A stretch of 23,341 nt of DNA from JBFWUM01 sp050247255 (GTDB lineage: Bacteria; Acidobacteriota; Vicinamibacteria; Vicinamibacterales; UBA2999), in assembly GCA_050247255.1 (NCBI GenBank), contig JBFWUM010000058.1, positions 1 to 23,341 of the forward strand. Direction: 5' to 3'. Both the position numbers and the translations under genes were made by a program. A model generated the notes under the pieces. The model was not told the DNA's origin. It did not search any database and saw nothing but the letters and a program-made list of their open reading frames with translations. This document shows, one piece after another, positions 7,432 to 14,148 of the stretch. Every line of letters starts with the position of its first letter. The stretch's first letter is position 1.

Positions 7432-7464
7432 AAGGACGCTGCTTTTTGCCTTTTGTCATTGAGC
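7422..7464. other. 12-bp perfect hairpin between the heptamer arrays
   Basis: GCTCAATGACAA (7422-7433) is the reverse complement of TTGTCATTGAGC (7453-7464), with a 19-nt loop. In the kinase-regulator transcript this would form a stem, extended imperfectly by the two opposed arrays. It could attenuate or process the mRNA; that is inference. Confidence 0.6.
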
Positions 7465-7491
7465 CTTGCGCCTTGCGCATTGTGCATTGTT
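7442..7491. repeat. Inverted degenerate heptamer array, unit CNTTGNG
   Basis: Units CTTTTTG, CCTTTTG, one extra T, then CATTGAG, CCTTGCG, CCTTGCG, CATTGTG and CATTGTT. These are reverse-complement variants of the CAATGCY array at 7383-7431. The array lies between the kinase stop (7497) and the response regulator. Confidence 0.8.
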
Positions 7492-7496
7492 CGAAA

Positions 7497-8813
7497 CTAG
7501 GCCGTGATCGGCTCCACGACGGCAAGCTCCGGGATCTCGATGCGGGCGATCGTGCCCCGGCCGGGCTCGCTCGTCAGCTTCAGCTGGTACGAGGCGCCGT
7601 AGATCACGCGCAGCCGCTCGCGCACGTTGGCCAGGCCAATACCGCTCGACATCGGCTCGTCCAGCCGCTCCATCAGGAAGCCCATCCCATCGTCCTCGAT
7701 CTCGATGACCGCGCGGCCGTGCTCGCGCCGGCTGCGGATCAGGATGTAGCCGCCGCCGATCTTGCGCGACAGCCCGTGCTTGATCGAGTTCTCCACCAGC
7801 GGCTGCAGGATCATGCTTGGCACGACGACGTTGAGCGTTTCGGGGGCGATCTCCTTCTGCACCCGCAGCTTCGAGCCGAAGCGGACGACCTCGATGTCGA
7901 GGTACTCGTCGATCGATTCGAGCTCCTCGCGCAGCGTGACGAAGTGCTCCTGGCTGCGCAGCAGGCGGCGGAGCAGCCCCGACAGCTTGGTGATCAGCGT
8001 GCGCGCCGTGTCGGGCTGGGAGCGGATGAGCGACGAGATCGACGCCAGCGTGTTGAACAGGAAGTGCGGGTTGATCTGGCTCTTGAGCGCCTCGATCTTC
8101 GCCGCCAGCAGCAGCTTTTCCTGCTCCTGCAGGCGGTGCTCGATGCGCGCGCTGTTCCAGATCTTGATCGGCGTCGCGACGGCCAGCACTGTGGCGAGGA
8201 TGACGAGCAGCGTCATGCCGGGAGAGGGCGATCCCAGGTAGAAGAGCCGGTCGGCGCCGAAGCGGACACCGAGGGCCTGGCGGAGCAGTTCGAGCGCGAC
8301 CGGGGCCAGCAGCAGCACGAGCTGCCAGTTCGGTTCGAGCTTCCGGAGCATGTGCCAGACGTGCTTGTGCAGGTCGACGAAGACGAACGGCGTGAACTGC
8401 CAGATCGTTTCCTTGGGGCACGCCTCGCGCAGGCCGCCGCCGGCGAAACCGCAGCCGACGGCGAACGGGAGGGCGATGAACTCGCCGGCGACGAGCGCCG
8501 GGCCGGCGACCATCAGCCCGACGATGGCCCCGGCATACGGGCCGGCAATGAGGCCGGCCAGGAAGGCGCCTTCCAGCGTCAGGTCGGCGGCGTTGTAGTT
8601 GAGCAGCAGCCGCGCCGCGACGCCGGCGGTCAGCGGCAGGCCGAGGGCGAGGATGAAGACCAGCCGATCCAGCCAGCCGCGCCGCTCGAAGATCAGGATG
8701 TGGCGGAACCGGTGATACCGCGCCAGCATCGTCGCCAGCACCGCCATGATGGCGAGCTTGACGATGAGCGTGGTGAGCAGGATCTGCTCGGCGGAGAGAA
8801 ACCGGGGTTCCAC
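7497..8813 (-). CDS. LytS-type membrane sensor histidine kinase
   Basis: 438 aa from GTG 8813. The N-terminal half (about 1-220) has 5-6 hydrophobic helices resembling the 5TM-5TMR_LYT sensor (for example TLEGAFLAGLIAGPYAGAIVG). A coiled linker leads to the His_kinase domain with LKSQINPHFLFNTLASISSLI (phospho-acceptor His250). The HATPase domain has the N box (LQPLVENSIKHGL), a G1 box (IEDDGMGF) and G2 (GIGLANVRERL). It should phosphorylate the downstream LytTR regulator; the signal is unknown. TACAAT lies 8 nt upstream of the GTG and there is no Shine-Dalgarno, consistent with a leaderless mRNA. It heads a co-directional run down to 4305 and diverges from nuoI. Confidence 0.93.
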   Translation of the reverse strand: MEPRFLSAEQILLTTLIVKLAIMAVLATMLARYHRFRHILIFERRGWLDRLVFILALGLPLTAGVAARLLLNYNAADLTLEGAFLAGLIAGPYAGAIVGLMVAGPALVAGEFIALPFAVGCGFAGGGLREACPKETIWQFTPFVFVDLHKHVWHMLRKLEPNWQLVLLLAPVALELLRQALGVRFGADRLFYLGSPSPGMTLLVILATVLAVATPIKIWNSARIEHRLQEQEKLLLAAKIEALKSQINPHFLFNTLASISSLIRSQPDTARTLITKLSGLLRRLLRSQEHFVTLREELESIDEYLDIEVVRFGSKLRVQKEIAPETLNVVVPSMILQPLVENSIKHGLSRKIGGGYILIRSRREHGRAVIEIEDDGMGFLMERLDEPMSSGIGLANVRERLRVIYGASYQLKLTSEPGRGTIARIEIPELAVVEPITA

Positions 8814-8821
8814 TTGCGGAG

Positions 8822-8827
8822 ATTGTA
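8822..8827 (-). promoter_or_regulatory. Predicted -10 box of the sensor kinase operon (TACAAT)
   Basis: TACAAT on the minus strand, 8 nt before GTG 8813. The 130-bp divergent region (8814-8943) also holds the nuoI promoter; nothing else recognisable was seen in it. Confidence 0.5.
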
Positions 8828-8905
8828 GCGCCGCCCTGAGTGAGGTCGGCGGAGGCCGTGGTGAGGCTGCGTGCTCCGCCCGTCTCCGGCCCTCACCAGC
8901 AGGAT

Positions 8906-8934
8906 TTGGGATTTGCTTCCTACCCGACTAAAAT
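8906..8934 (+). promoter_or_regulatory. Predicted sigma-70-like promoter of nuoI
   Basis: TTGGGA (8906-8911; 4 of 6 against TTGACA), a 17-bp spacer, and TAAAAT (8929-8934; 5 of 6 against TATAAT). The ATG follows 9 nt later, so the predicted transcript has a leader of about 0-3 nt. This is the best-formed promoter in the window. Confidence 0.55.
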
Positions 8935-8943
8935 CGTCTGGAT

Positions 8944-9387
8944 ATGATCCGTCCGCTCCTGACCGGCCTGGCGACCACCTTCAAGCACATGTTCAAGCCG
9001 AAGGTGGCCGTGAACTATCCCGACGAGAAGGTGCCGGTGTTCCCGAAGTACCGCGGCAAGCAGGTGCTGATGCGGGACGAGAACGGGCTGGAGAAGTGCG
9101 TGGCCTGCGGGCTCTGCTCGGTGGCCTGCCCGGCGGACGCCATCTACCTGGAGCCGGCCGAGAACGACGGCACGGTGATGGCCGGCCCCCGCTACGCGAA
9201 GATCTACCAGATCCACAAGACGCGCTGCATCTTCTGCGGCTACTGCGAAGAAGCCTGCCCCGTGTCGGCGATCTTCATGGGCAAGGACTACGAGCTGGCG
9301 GTCTACAGCAAGGACGACTTCATCTGGGACAAGACCGACCTGCTCGTCGCGCCGCCGGCCAACGCCAAGACGCCCGCCCAGCAGTAG
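8944..9387 (+). CDS. nuoI: NADH-quinone oxidoreductase subunit I (2x[4Fe-4S] ferredoxin-like)
   Basis: 147 aa from ATG 8944. NuoI relays electrons between iron-sulfur clusters in the peripheral arm of respiratory complex I. Two 4Fe-4S motifs are intact: CVACGLCSVACP (about residues 56-67) and CIFCGYCEEACP (about 95-106). The N-terminus (LLTGLATTFKHMFKPKVAVNYPDE) is characteristic of NuoI and excludes a generic ferredoxin. No other nuo gene is in the window, so the gene stands apart from the main nuo operon or belongs to a split complex. The phosphoesterase remnant begins 4 bp downstream. Confidence 0.93.
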   Translation: MIRPLLTGLATTFKHMFKPKVAVNYPDEKVPVFPKYRGKQVLMRDENGLEKCVACGLCSVACPADAIYLEPAENDGTVMAGPRYAKIYQIHKTRCIFCGYCEEACPVSAIFMGKDYELAVYSKDDFIWDKTDLLVAPPANAKTPAQQ

Positions 9388-9391
9388 GCCC

Positions 9392-9883
9392 ATGCGCATC
9401 GGGGCCGTGGCCGACATCCACGGCAACTTCGACGCCCTCGCGCTCGTGATGGATCGGCACCCGGAGGTGCCGCTCTGGATTTGCGTCGGCGACCTCGCCA
9501 GCCGCACCGGCGCCTATCCGGCCCCTTCGAAACCGCTCTACTGGATCAAGGGCAACAACGAAGACTTCGACCGCATTGCCGCCTTCCAGGCGGGCACCGA
9601 TGCGATCCCGAACCTCCACTGCATCCCGAACGGCACCGCGGTCCGCGTCGGACCTGCCGGCGAAGAAGAGCGACGATAAGCGGCGCCACTTCGTCCGCGA
9701 GGAGGCCGAGGCGTGCAAGCGGCTGCGCGGCGTCGACATCCTGATGACGCACGAAGCCGCGCGCCCGTTCATCCTGGTAGATGGAGCCGCCCCCGGTCGG
9801 TCTGCATCGACCGGATGAACCGCGCCTACCTGCTGATCGACGCCGAGACGCTGGCCTACGAGGCCAGGGCCACCGCGGCATGA
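9392..9883 (+). pseudogene. Metallophosphoesterase remnant, broken by two frame-changing deletions
   Basis: Three frames in succession read one metallophosphoesterase. Piece 1 (from ATG 9392 to about 9655) keeps ADIHGN (metal-binding DxH), CVGDLASRTG and the IKGNNEDFDRI block. Piece 2 (about 9655-9795, shifted frame) has KKSDDKRRHFVREEAEACKRL and DILMTHEAARPFIL. Piece 3 (about 9800-9883, third frame) has the C-terminal MNRAYLLIDAETLAYEAR and stops at TGA 9881. About 164 codons remain of what is usually a protein of roughly 230-260 residues. The GHxH-type segment expected between pieces 2 and 3 is missing, so loss looks like deletion and not simple single-base indels. It lies 4 bp after nuoI and ends 17 bp before the next gene. 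A protein of 95 aa could still be made from piece 1. Confidence 0.8.
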
Positions 9884-9900
9884 GATAATCGAGGTTTGGC

Positions 9901-11724
9901 ATGACACCATTCCTCGACGCCCTGCGCGAACGGGTCCTGGTCTGCGACGGCGCGATGGGGACGATGCTCTATGCGAAGGGCGTGTTCATCAACCGCTGCT
10001 TCGACGCGCTCAACGTCACCGATCCCGACCGGGTCGCTGACGTGCACGCCGACTACCTGCGCGCCGGCGCCGACGTCATCGAAACCAACACCTTCGGCGC
10101 CAACCGGGTGAAGCTGCGCGGCTTCGGGCTGGCCGACCAGATTCGGGAGATCAATTTCCAGGGGGCGCGCATCGCCAAGCGGAGCGCCGGCAGCCGCGCC
10201 TACGTGGCGGGCGCCATCGGGCCGCTCGGCGTGCGCATCGAGCCGTGGGGGAAGATCGGCAAGGACGAGGCCGAGGCCTACTTCCGCGAGCAGGCCGAGG
10301 CGCTGGTCGACGGCGGCGTCGACCTGTTCATCCTCGAGACCTTCCGTGACCTGAACGAGATCCGCGCGGCGATGGCGGCGGTGCGCAGCGTCAGCGCGCT
10401 GCCGATCATCGCGCAGATGACCACCGAGGAAGACGGCAACAGCCTCGACGGCACGCCGCCGGAGCAGTTTGCGCCGGCGCTGGCCGCGAGCGGCGCCGAC
10501 GTCATCGGCCTCAACTGCAGCATCGGCCCGGCGCCCATGCTCGAGACCATCGAACGGATCGCCTCGATGACCGGATCGCCGCTGGCGGCGCAGCCGAACG
10601 CCGGTCGTCCGCGCGACGTCGAGGGGCGCAACATCTACCTGACGTCGCCCGAGTACATGGCGTCGTACGCGCGGCGCTTCATCGGCAACGGCGTGCGGCT
10701 GGTGGGCGGCTGCTGCGGGACGACACCCGAGCACATTCGGCAGATCAAGGCGGCGGTGGCGCGCGCCGCGGCAGGCGCCGCGCGGCCGGCGGTCGCCACG
10801 GCAGCGGTCACGGTGGAGGAGCCGGCGGTGGCGACCGTGGCGCGGGCCGAGCGGTCGGCGCTGGCCCGCGCGTTCAGCGAGCGGCGCTTCGCCACGGTCG
10901 TCGAGCTGCGGCCGCCGAAGGGACATGTCAGCGACGACCTGGTCGAGCAGGCCCGCGCCCTCAAGGCGCACGGCGTCGACGCCGTGCACATCTCGGAGGG
11001 GCCGCGCGGCGGCCGGATGAGCGCGCTGTCGCTCGCGGTCCTGATCCAGCACCGCGCGGACGTCGAGACGGTGCTGCAGTATGCCTGCCGCGATCGCAAC
11101 CTGCTCGGCATGCAGTCGGACCTGCTCGGCGCGCACGCGATGGGGCTGCGCAACCTGGTGCTCGTGACCGGCGATGCGCGCGCGATGAGCGACTTCCCGG
11201 ACGCCAAGGTCGTGTTCGACGTCGACTCGATCGGCCTCACCAACGTCGTCCGGCGCCTGAACGCGGGGCTCGACGTCGGCGGCCAGGCGATCGGATCGCC
11301 GACGGCGTTCCACATCGGCGTGCACCTGAACCCGGGCGCCGACGATCTCGACGAAGAGGTGCGCCGCTTCGAGTACAAGGTGGAGGCCGGCGCCGAGTTC
11401 GCCGTGACGGGGCCGGTGTTCGACCTCGACACCTTCAACCGGCTCTATACGCGCATCCAGGGTTTCGGCGTCCCGGTGGTCGTCGGGCTCACGCCGTTCG
11501 AGTCGGCGCTCAACGCCGAGTTCATGGCCAACGAGGTGCCCGGGATCCGCGTGCCGGAGGCCGTGGTCGAGCGGATGAGGCGTGCCGCCGACCCCGCGGC
11601 CGAGGGCATTGCGATCGCCGGCGAGCTCGGGCGGGCCCTCAGGGGCACGGTCCACGGTGTGCACGTGTCGGTGCCATCGGGGCGCACCGAGGCGGCGCTC
11701 GCCGTGCTGGACGGGATGCGATGA
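9901..11724 (+). CDS. Bifunctional homocysteine S-methyltransferase / methylenetetrahydrofolate reductase
   Basis: 607 aa from ATG 9901, with GAGG 6 nt upstream. The N-terminal domain (about 1-285) is a MetH-type, zinc-dependent homocysteine methyltransferase; the zinc ligands are Cys206 (GLNCSIGP) and Cys271-Cys272 (GGCCGTTP). An Ala/Val-rich linker (about 283-318) joins a MetF-like TIM barrel (about 320-607) with VVELRPPKG, HISEGPRGG, LVTGDAR and EAGAEFAVTGPVFD. The domain order is that of Bacillus YitJ. It would make 5-methyl-THF from methylene-THF and pass the methyl group to homocysteine, feeding methionine and SAM. There is no cobalamin-binding or SAM-activation domain as in full MetH. 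The methyl donor is inferred. The SAM-using pmtA-like gene follows. Confidence 0.92.
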   Translation: MTPFLDALRERVLVCDGAMGTMLYAKGVFINRCFDALNVTDPDRVADVHADYLRAGADVIETNTFGANRVKLRGFGLADQIREINFQGARIAKRSAGSRAYVAGAIGPLGVRIEPWGKIGKDEAEAYFREQAEALVDGGVDLFILETFRDLNEIRAAMAAVRSVSALPIIAQMTTEEDGNSLDGTPPEQFAPALAASGADVIGLNCSIGPAPMLETIERIASMTGSPLAAQPNAGRPRDVEGRNIYLTSPEYMASYARRFIGNGVRLVGGCCGTTPEHIRQIKAAVARAAAGAARPAVATAAVTVEEPAVATVARAERSALARAFSERRFATVVELRPPKGHVSDDLVEQARALKAHGVDAVHISEGPRGGRMSALSLAVLIQHRADVETVLQYACRDRNLLGMQSDLLGAHAMGLRNLVLVTGDARAMSDFPDAKVVFDVDSIGLTNVVRRLNAGLDVGGQAIGSPTAFHIGVHLNPGADDLDEEVRRFEYKVEAGAEFAVTGPVFDLDTFNRLYTRIQGFGVPVVVGLTPFESALNAEFMANEVPGIRVPEAVVERMRRAADPAAEGIAIAGELGRALRGTVHGVHVSVPSGRTEAALAVLDGMR

Positions 11725-11726
11725 GG

Positions 11727-11732
11727 TATAGT
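11727..11732 (+). promoter_or_regulatory. Predicted -10 box of the PmtA-like gene (TATAGT)
   Basis: TATAGT, 3 bp after the upstream stop codon. Unlike the other -10 boxes here it leaves a leader of about 50 nt before the ATG. Confidence 0.45.
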
Positions 11733-11772
11733 GCCCGGGCACGTCCATCGCCCGCAGCCCGTCGTGCCGGGC
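11733..11772 (+). promoter_or_regulatory. Hairpin in the 5' leader of the PmtA-like gene
   Basis: GCCCGGGCACG (11733-11743) pairs with CGTGCCGGGC (11763-11772) with one bulged G and a 19-nt loop. It ends 6 nt before the GGAGG ribosome-binding site (11779-11783). It could modulate translation, or be a remnant terminator of the upstream gene, although no T-tract follows. Confidence 0.4.
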
Positions 11773-11787
11773 TGATTTGGAGGCTGA

Positions 11788-12474
11788 ATGGCGCTCTTTG
11801 AGCGTGAAAACGACGATTTTGGATCCGACGTCGGCACCCGCGCGCTGTCGGTTACCGCCGTCGAGAACGATTTCGTCGCCCGCGTCTACGAAAAGCTCGC
11901 GAGCGTCTACGACCTGATTTTCGGCCCGACCCTCCATCCCGGGCGCCTCGTGGCGCTCGAGCGGATGGGAATCAAGGCCGGCGACCGTGTCCTCGAGGTT
12001 GGTGTCGGCACCGGCATCAACACCTCGCTCTACCCGCGCAACTGCCACATCACCGGCATCGATCTGTCGTCATCGATGTTGGACAAGGCGCGCGAGCGCG
12101 TGCAGCGGGAAGGGCTGCGCCATGTGCGCCTGCTCGAGATGGACGCCGCGAACCTGACGTTCGAAGACAACAGCTTCGATATCGTCTATGCGCCGTATTT
12201 GATCAGCGTCGTACCCGACCCGGTCAAAGTGGTGCGCGAGATGCGCCGCGTCTGCCGTCCCGGCGGGCGCATCATCGTCCTGAACCACTTCCGCAGCGCC
12301 AACCGCATGCTGGCGACCATGGAGCGCGCCATCTCGCCGCTCACCGTGCACATCGGGTTCAAGTCGGACCTCGACCTGCCCGGGTTCCTCGCGCAGGCGG
12401 ACCTGCAGCCGATCTCGATCGAGAAGGTGAACGTGCCGAAGATCTGGTCGCTGGTGACGTGCCGCAAAGACTAG
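11788..12474 (+). CDS. PmtA-like phospholipid N-methyltransferase (class I SAM-dependent)
   Basis: 228 aa from ATG 11788, with GGAGG 4 nt upstream. The Rossmann methyltransferase core begins at about residue 55: motif I VLEVGVGTGINTSLYP, motif II GIDLSSSMLDKAR, then FDIVYAPYLISVVPDP and LRxxCRPGG-like motif III. The preceding VYEKLASVYDLIFGPTLHPGR is typical of Rhodobacter-type PmtA, which methylates phosphatidylethanolamine stepwise toward phosphatidylcholine at the membrane. A UbiE-like role is the main alternative. It lies 63 bp downstream of the methionine-forming enzyme, which would supply SAM precursor. Its TAG stop is the first part of a heptamer array. Confidence 0.8.
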   Translation: MALFERENDDFGSDVGTRALSVTAVENDFVARVYEKLASVYDLIFGPTLHPGRLVALERMGIKAGDRVLEVGVGTGINTSLYPRNCHITGIDLSSSMLDKARERVQREGLRHVRLLEMDAANLTFEDNSFDIVYAPYLISVVPDPVKVVREMRRVCRPGGRIIVLNHFRSANRMLATMERAISPLTVHIGFKSDLDLPGFLAQADLQPISIEKVNVPKIWSLVTCRKD

Positions 12475-12508
12475 GTGGTCGGTGGTCGATGGTAGGGGGT
12501 AGGTGGTC
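12474..12508. repeat. Tandem heptamer array, unit GGTGGTC (left arm)
   Basis: Five 7-bp units: GGTGGTC, GGTGGTC, GATGGTA, GGGGGTA, GGTGGTC. The first G is the last base of the TAG stop codon of the PmtA-like gene. The inverted counterpart is at 12952-12979. Confidence 0.85.
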
Positions 12509-12522
12509 GATCTGAGTTGTGG

Positions 12523-12542
12523 CTTCCGGCTTCAGCCGGAAG
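12523..12542. repeat. CTGAAG-core palindrome
   Basis: CTTCCGGCTTCAGCCGGAAG: 9-bp perfect arms around TC (CTGAAG core when read on the other strand). Family member, intergenic. Confidence 0.85.
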
Positions 12543-12549
12543 ACCGTGG

Positions 12550-12569
12550 GGGCCGGCTGAAGCCGGCCC
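12550..12569. repeat. CTGAAG-core palindrome, GC-rich variant
   Basis: GGGCCGGCTGAAGCCGGCCC: 9-bp perfect arms around GA. It lies just upstream of the EthD-like gene and is matched by a near-copy downstream of that gene at 12915-12935. Confidence 0.85.
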
Positions 12570-12591
12570 TTCTCACGTACGGAGACGCGTT

Positions 12592-12900
12592 ATGGTGAAA
12601 TTCTCGGTGTTCTACCCGGCAGGCGAGGGCACGCACTTCGACATGGGCTACTACACGGCGACGCACATGCCGATGGCCGGGAGCCTGCTCGGCCCAATGG
12701 GCGTGGTGAAGGCCGAACTCGATCGCCCGCTGGGCGGGCTGCCCGGGCAGCCGGCGCCCTTCGCCGCGGCCGTGCACATCTACTTCGAGACCGTCGAACA
12801 GCTGACGAAGGCGCTCGAGACCCACAACGCGGCCCTGGCCGCCGATGTCCCGAACTTCACGAACATCCAGCCGATCTTCCAGGTCAGCGACGTGGGGTGA
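12592..12900 (+). CDS. EthD-family protein
   Basis: 102 aa from ATG 12592, with GGAG 7 nt upstream (12581-12584). It is a single small alpha/beta ferredoxin-like (dimeric alpha-beta barrel) protein. The EthD-type N-terminus reads VKFSVFYPAGEGTHFDMGYYTATHMPMAG, with the tyrosine/histidine pattern of the family; the middle has FAAAVHIYFETVEQLTKAL and the end PNFTNIQPIFQVSDVG. The founder EthD is needed for ethyl-tert-butyl-ether degradation, but most members have no known reaction, so no substrate is proposed. The gene is isolated and sits between mirror-image composite repeats. Confidence 0.85.
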   Translation: MVKFSVFYPAGEGTHFDMGYYTATHMPMAGSLLGPMGVVKAELDRPLGGLPGQPAPFAAAVHIYFETVEQLTKALETHNAALAADVPNFTNIQPIFQVSDVG

Positions 12901-12914
12901 TGGGTACAAACGAA

Positions 12915-12935
12915 GGGCCGGCTGGAAGCCGGCCC
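12915..12935. repeat. CTGAAG-family palindrome, 3-nt-centre variant
   Basis: Arms GGGCCGGCT and AGCCGGCCC are separated by GGA. The arms are the same as in the copy at 12550-12569, so the EthD-like gene is bracketed by two copies. Confidence 0.8.
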
Positions 12936-12951
12936 CCGACGATCACGCACC

Positions 12952-12979
12952 GACCATCGACCAACGACCATCGACCACC
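12952..12979. repeat. Tandem heptamer array, unit GACCATC (right arm, inverted)
   Basis: Four units: GACCATC, GACCAAC, GACCATC, GACCACC, with a decayed fifth (ACGCACC) before them. They are reverse complements of the GGTGGTC units at 12474-12508. The last C is part of the TAG stop of the glycosyltransferase-like gene. Confidence 0.85.
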
Positions 12980-14148
12980 TAGAACTTGGCCTTCGGCCGC
13001 CCTCTCGGCTTCTTCGGCGGCTTGTCGAGCGCCTTCAGCAGGATGTCGGCGGCGACGTCGGCGCCGTTGGTCTCCGGCTTCTTCTTGATCTTCGGCTGCG
13101 CCAGCAGCTTGTCGATCGCCTTCTCCCACGTCCCCTCGAACAGCTGGTCGTGGCCGATGAAGGCGCTGCGCAGGTATTTCGGCATCTCCTGCACGAGCAC
13201 GTCGTACTCGGGGAAGTGGCCGCGCGACGTGTAGAGGATCGCCGCGTCGTTGGCGATGCACTCCGAGATGATGCCGTAGCCCGGCTTGGTGACGACGACC
13301 TCGGCGGCCCCGACCAGGTCCTCGTAGCGGACGCCGTGGTCGTACATCGCCTCCTCGTTGACGCTGATGTAGGAGCCCTTGCGCTCCGCCGCCGGCGTCT
13401 CCTTGCGCGTGCGCCCGAGCGGCAGGTTCGCCGTCGTCACCACCGTGTACTTCTTGAACTTGGCGAGCGCGTCGGTGTCGAGCCCCGGCAGCCCGTAGCC
13501 GCCGAACGAGGCGAGCACGATCGGCTTGTCGGCCGGCAGCTTCAGGATCTTGCAGACCTCCTCGCGCGTCCGCGTCGCATGGCGGGCGATGAACGGGATG
13601 TCCTTGACGTTGTTGAAGCTCTCGAAGCCGCCCGACATCGGCAGCCGCAGCGCCATCGACGCCTTGCCGTAGGCGCCGCGGATGGCGGGGAGGAGCGACG
13701 GCGCCAGCCGCACGCGCGGGTAGTCGGCGTAGACCCAGTCCCAGGTGAAGTTACCGAGGCCGATCGACGGGATCCCGGACGAGGCGCTGACGGCGAACGC
13801 CAGCGGCGGGATGTCGCCGACGATCAGGCCGGCGCCGAGCTCGCGCAGGACGCGCGTCTCGCTGGCGGCGCGCGTCACCAGGTCGCTGTGGAACGCCGAG
13901 GCGCGGCGGATCGAGTCCGCCTCGTCCAGCGTCAGCGCATCCACCTGCACGACGCCGGTGTCGGTTTCGAGCGTGCTGAAGCTGACCTTGCCCTTGACGG
14001 TGAGGTCGAACAGCCAGCGCGGCGCCGGCGTCCGGACGCCGATGCGCGTCTCGGGACGCTTCGCGAGAATGGCGTTGATGACCTCGATGGAGCGGGAGGC
14101 GTGGCCGAAGCCATGCCCGGAGATGTAAAAGACGATCGCTGCTGCCAC
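12979..14148 (-). CDS. GT-B glycosyltransferase-like protein (L-arabinokinase N-domain/MurG-like)
   Basis: 389 aa from GTG 14148. The start shares its G with the lon stop (TAGTG), which fixes the start and couples translation to lon. The N-terminus AIVFYISGHGFGHASRSIEVI is the glycine-rich loop of a GT-B fold, as in the glycosyltransferase-like domain that precedes plant L-arabinokinase and in MurG-type enzymes. The second Rossmann half has VLASFGGYGLPG and a nucleotide-sugar-site-like VVVTKPGYGIISECIANDAAILYTSRG. A Lys/Pro-rich tail (KKPRGRPKAKF) closes it. The sugar and acceptor are unknown. No kinase domain follows. A longer frame upstream overlaps lon and is not coding. Confidence 0.8.
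   Translation of the reverse strand: MAAAIVFYISGHGFGHASRSIEVINAILAKRPETRIGVRTPAPRWLFDLTVKGKVSFSTLETDTGVVQVDALTLDEADSIRRASAFHSDLVTRAASETRVLRELGAGLIVGDIPPLAFAVSASSGIPSIGLGNFTWDWVYADYPRVRLAPSLLPAIRGAYGKASMALRLPMSGGFESFNNVKDIPFIARHATRTREEVCKILKLPADKPIVLASFGGYGLPGLDTDALAKFKKYTVVTTANLPLGRTRKETPAAERKGSYISVNEEAMYDHGVRYEDLVGAAEVVVTKPGYGIISECIANDAAILYTSRGHFPEYDVLVQEMPKYLRSAFIGHDQLFEGTWEKAIDKLLAQPKIKKKPETNGADVAADILLKALDKPPKKPRGRPKAKF

Noticed and set aside
7383..7491. CRISPR-like array
   Set aside because: Units are 7 bp and contiguous, with no spacers; no cas genes nearby.
11733..11772. SAM or SAH riboswitch before the PmtA-like gene
   Set aside because: Only one hairpin is visible in a leader of about 50 nt; none of the known multi-helix riboswitch cores was recognised.
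9856..12048. 730-codon minus-strand frame opposite the methionine enzyme gene
   Set aside because: Antisense shadow of a gene with intact zinc and barrel motifs; low-complexity His/Arg/Asp composition.
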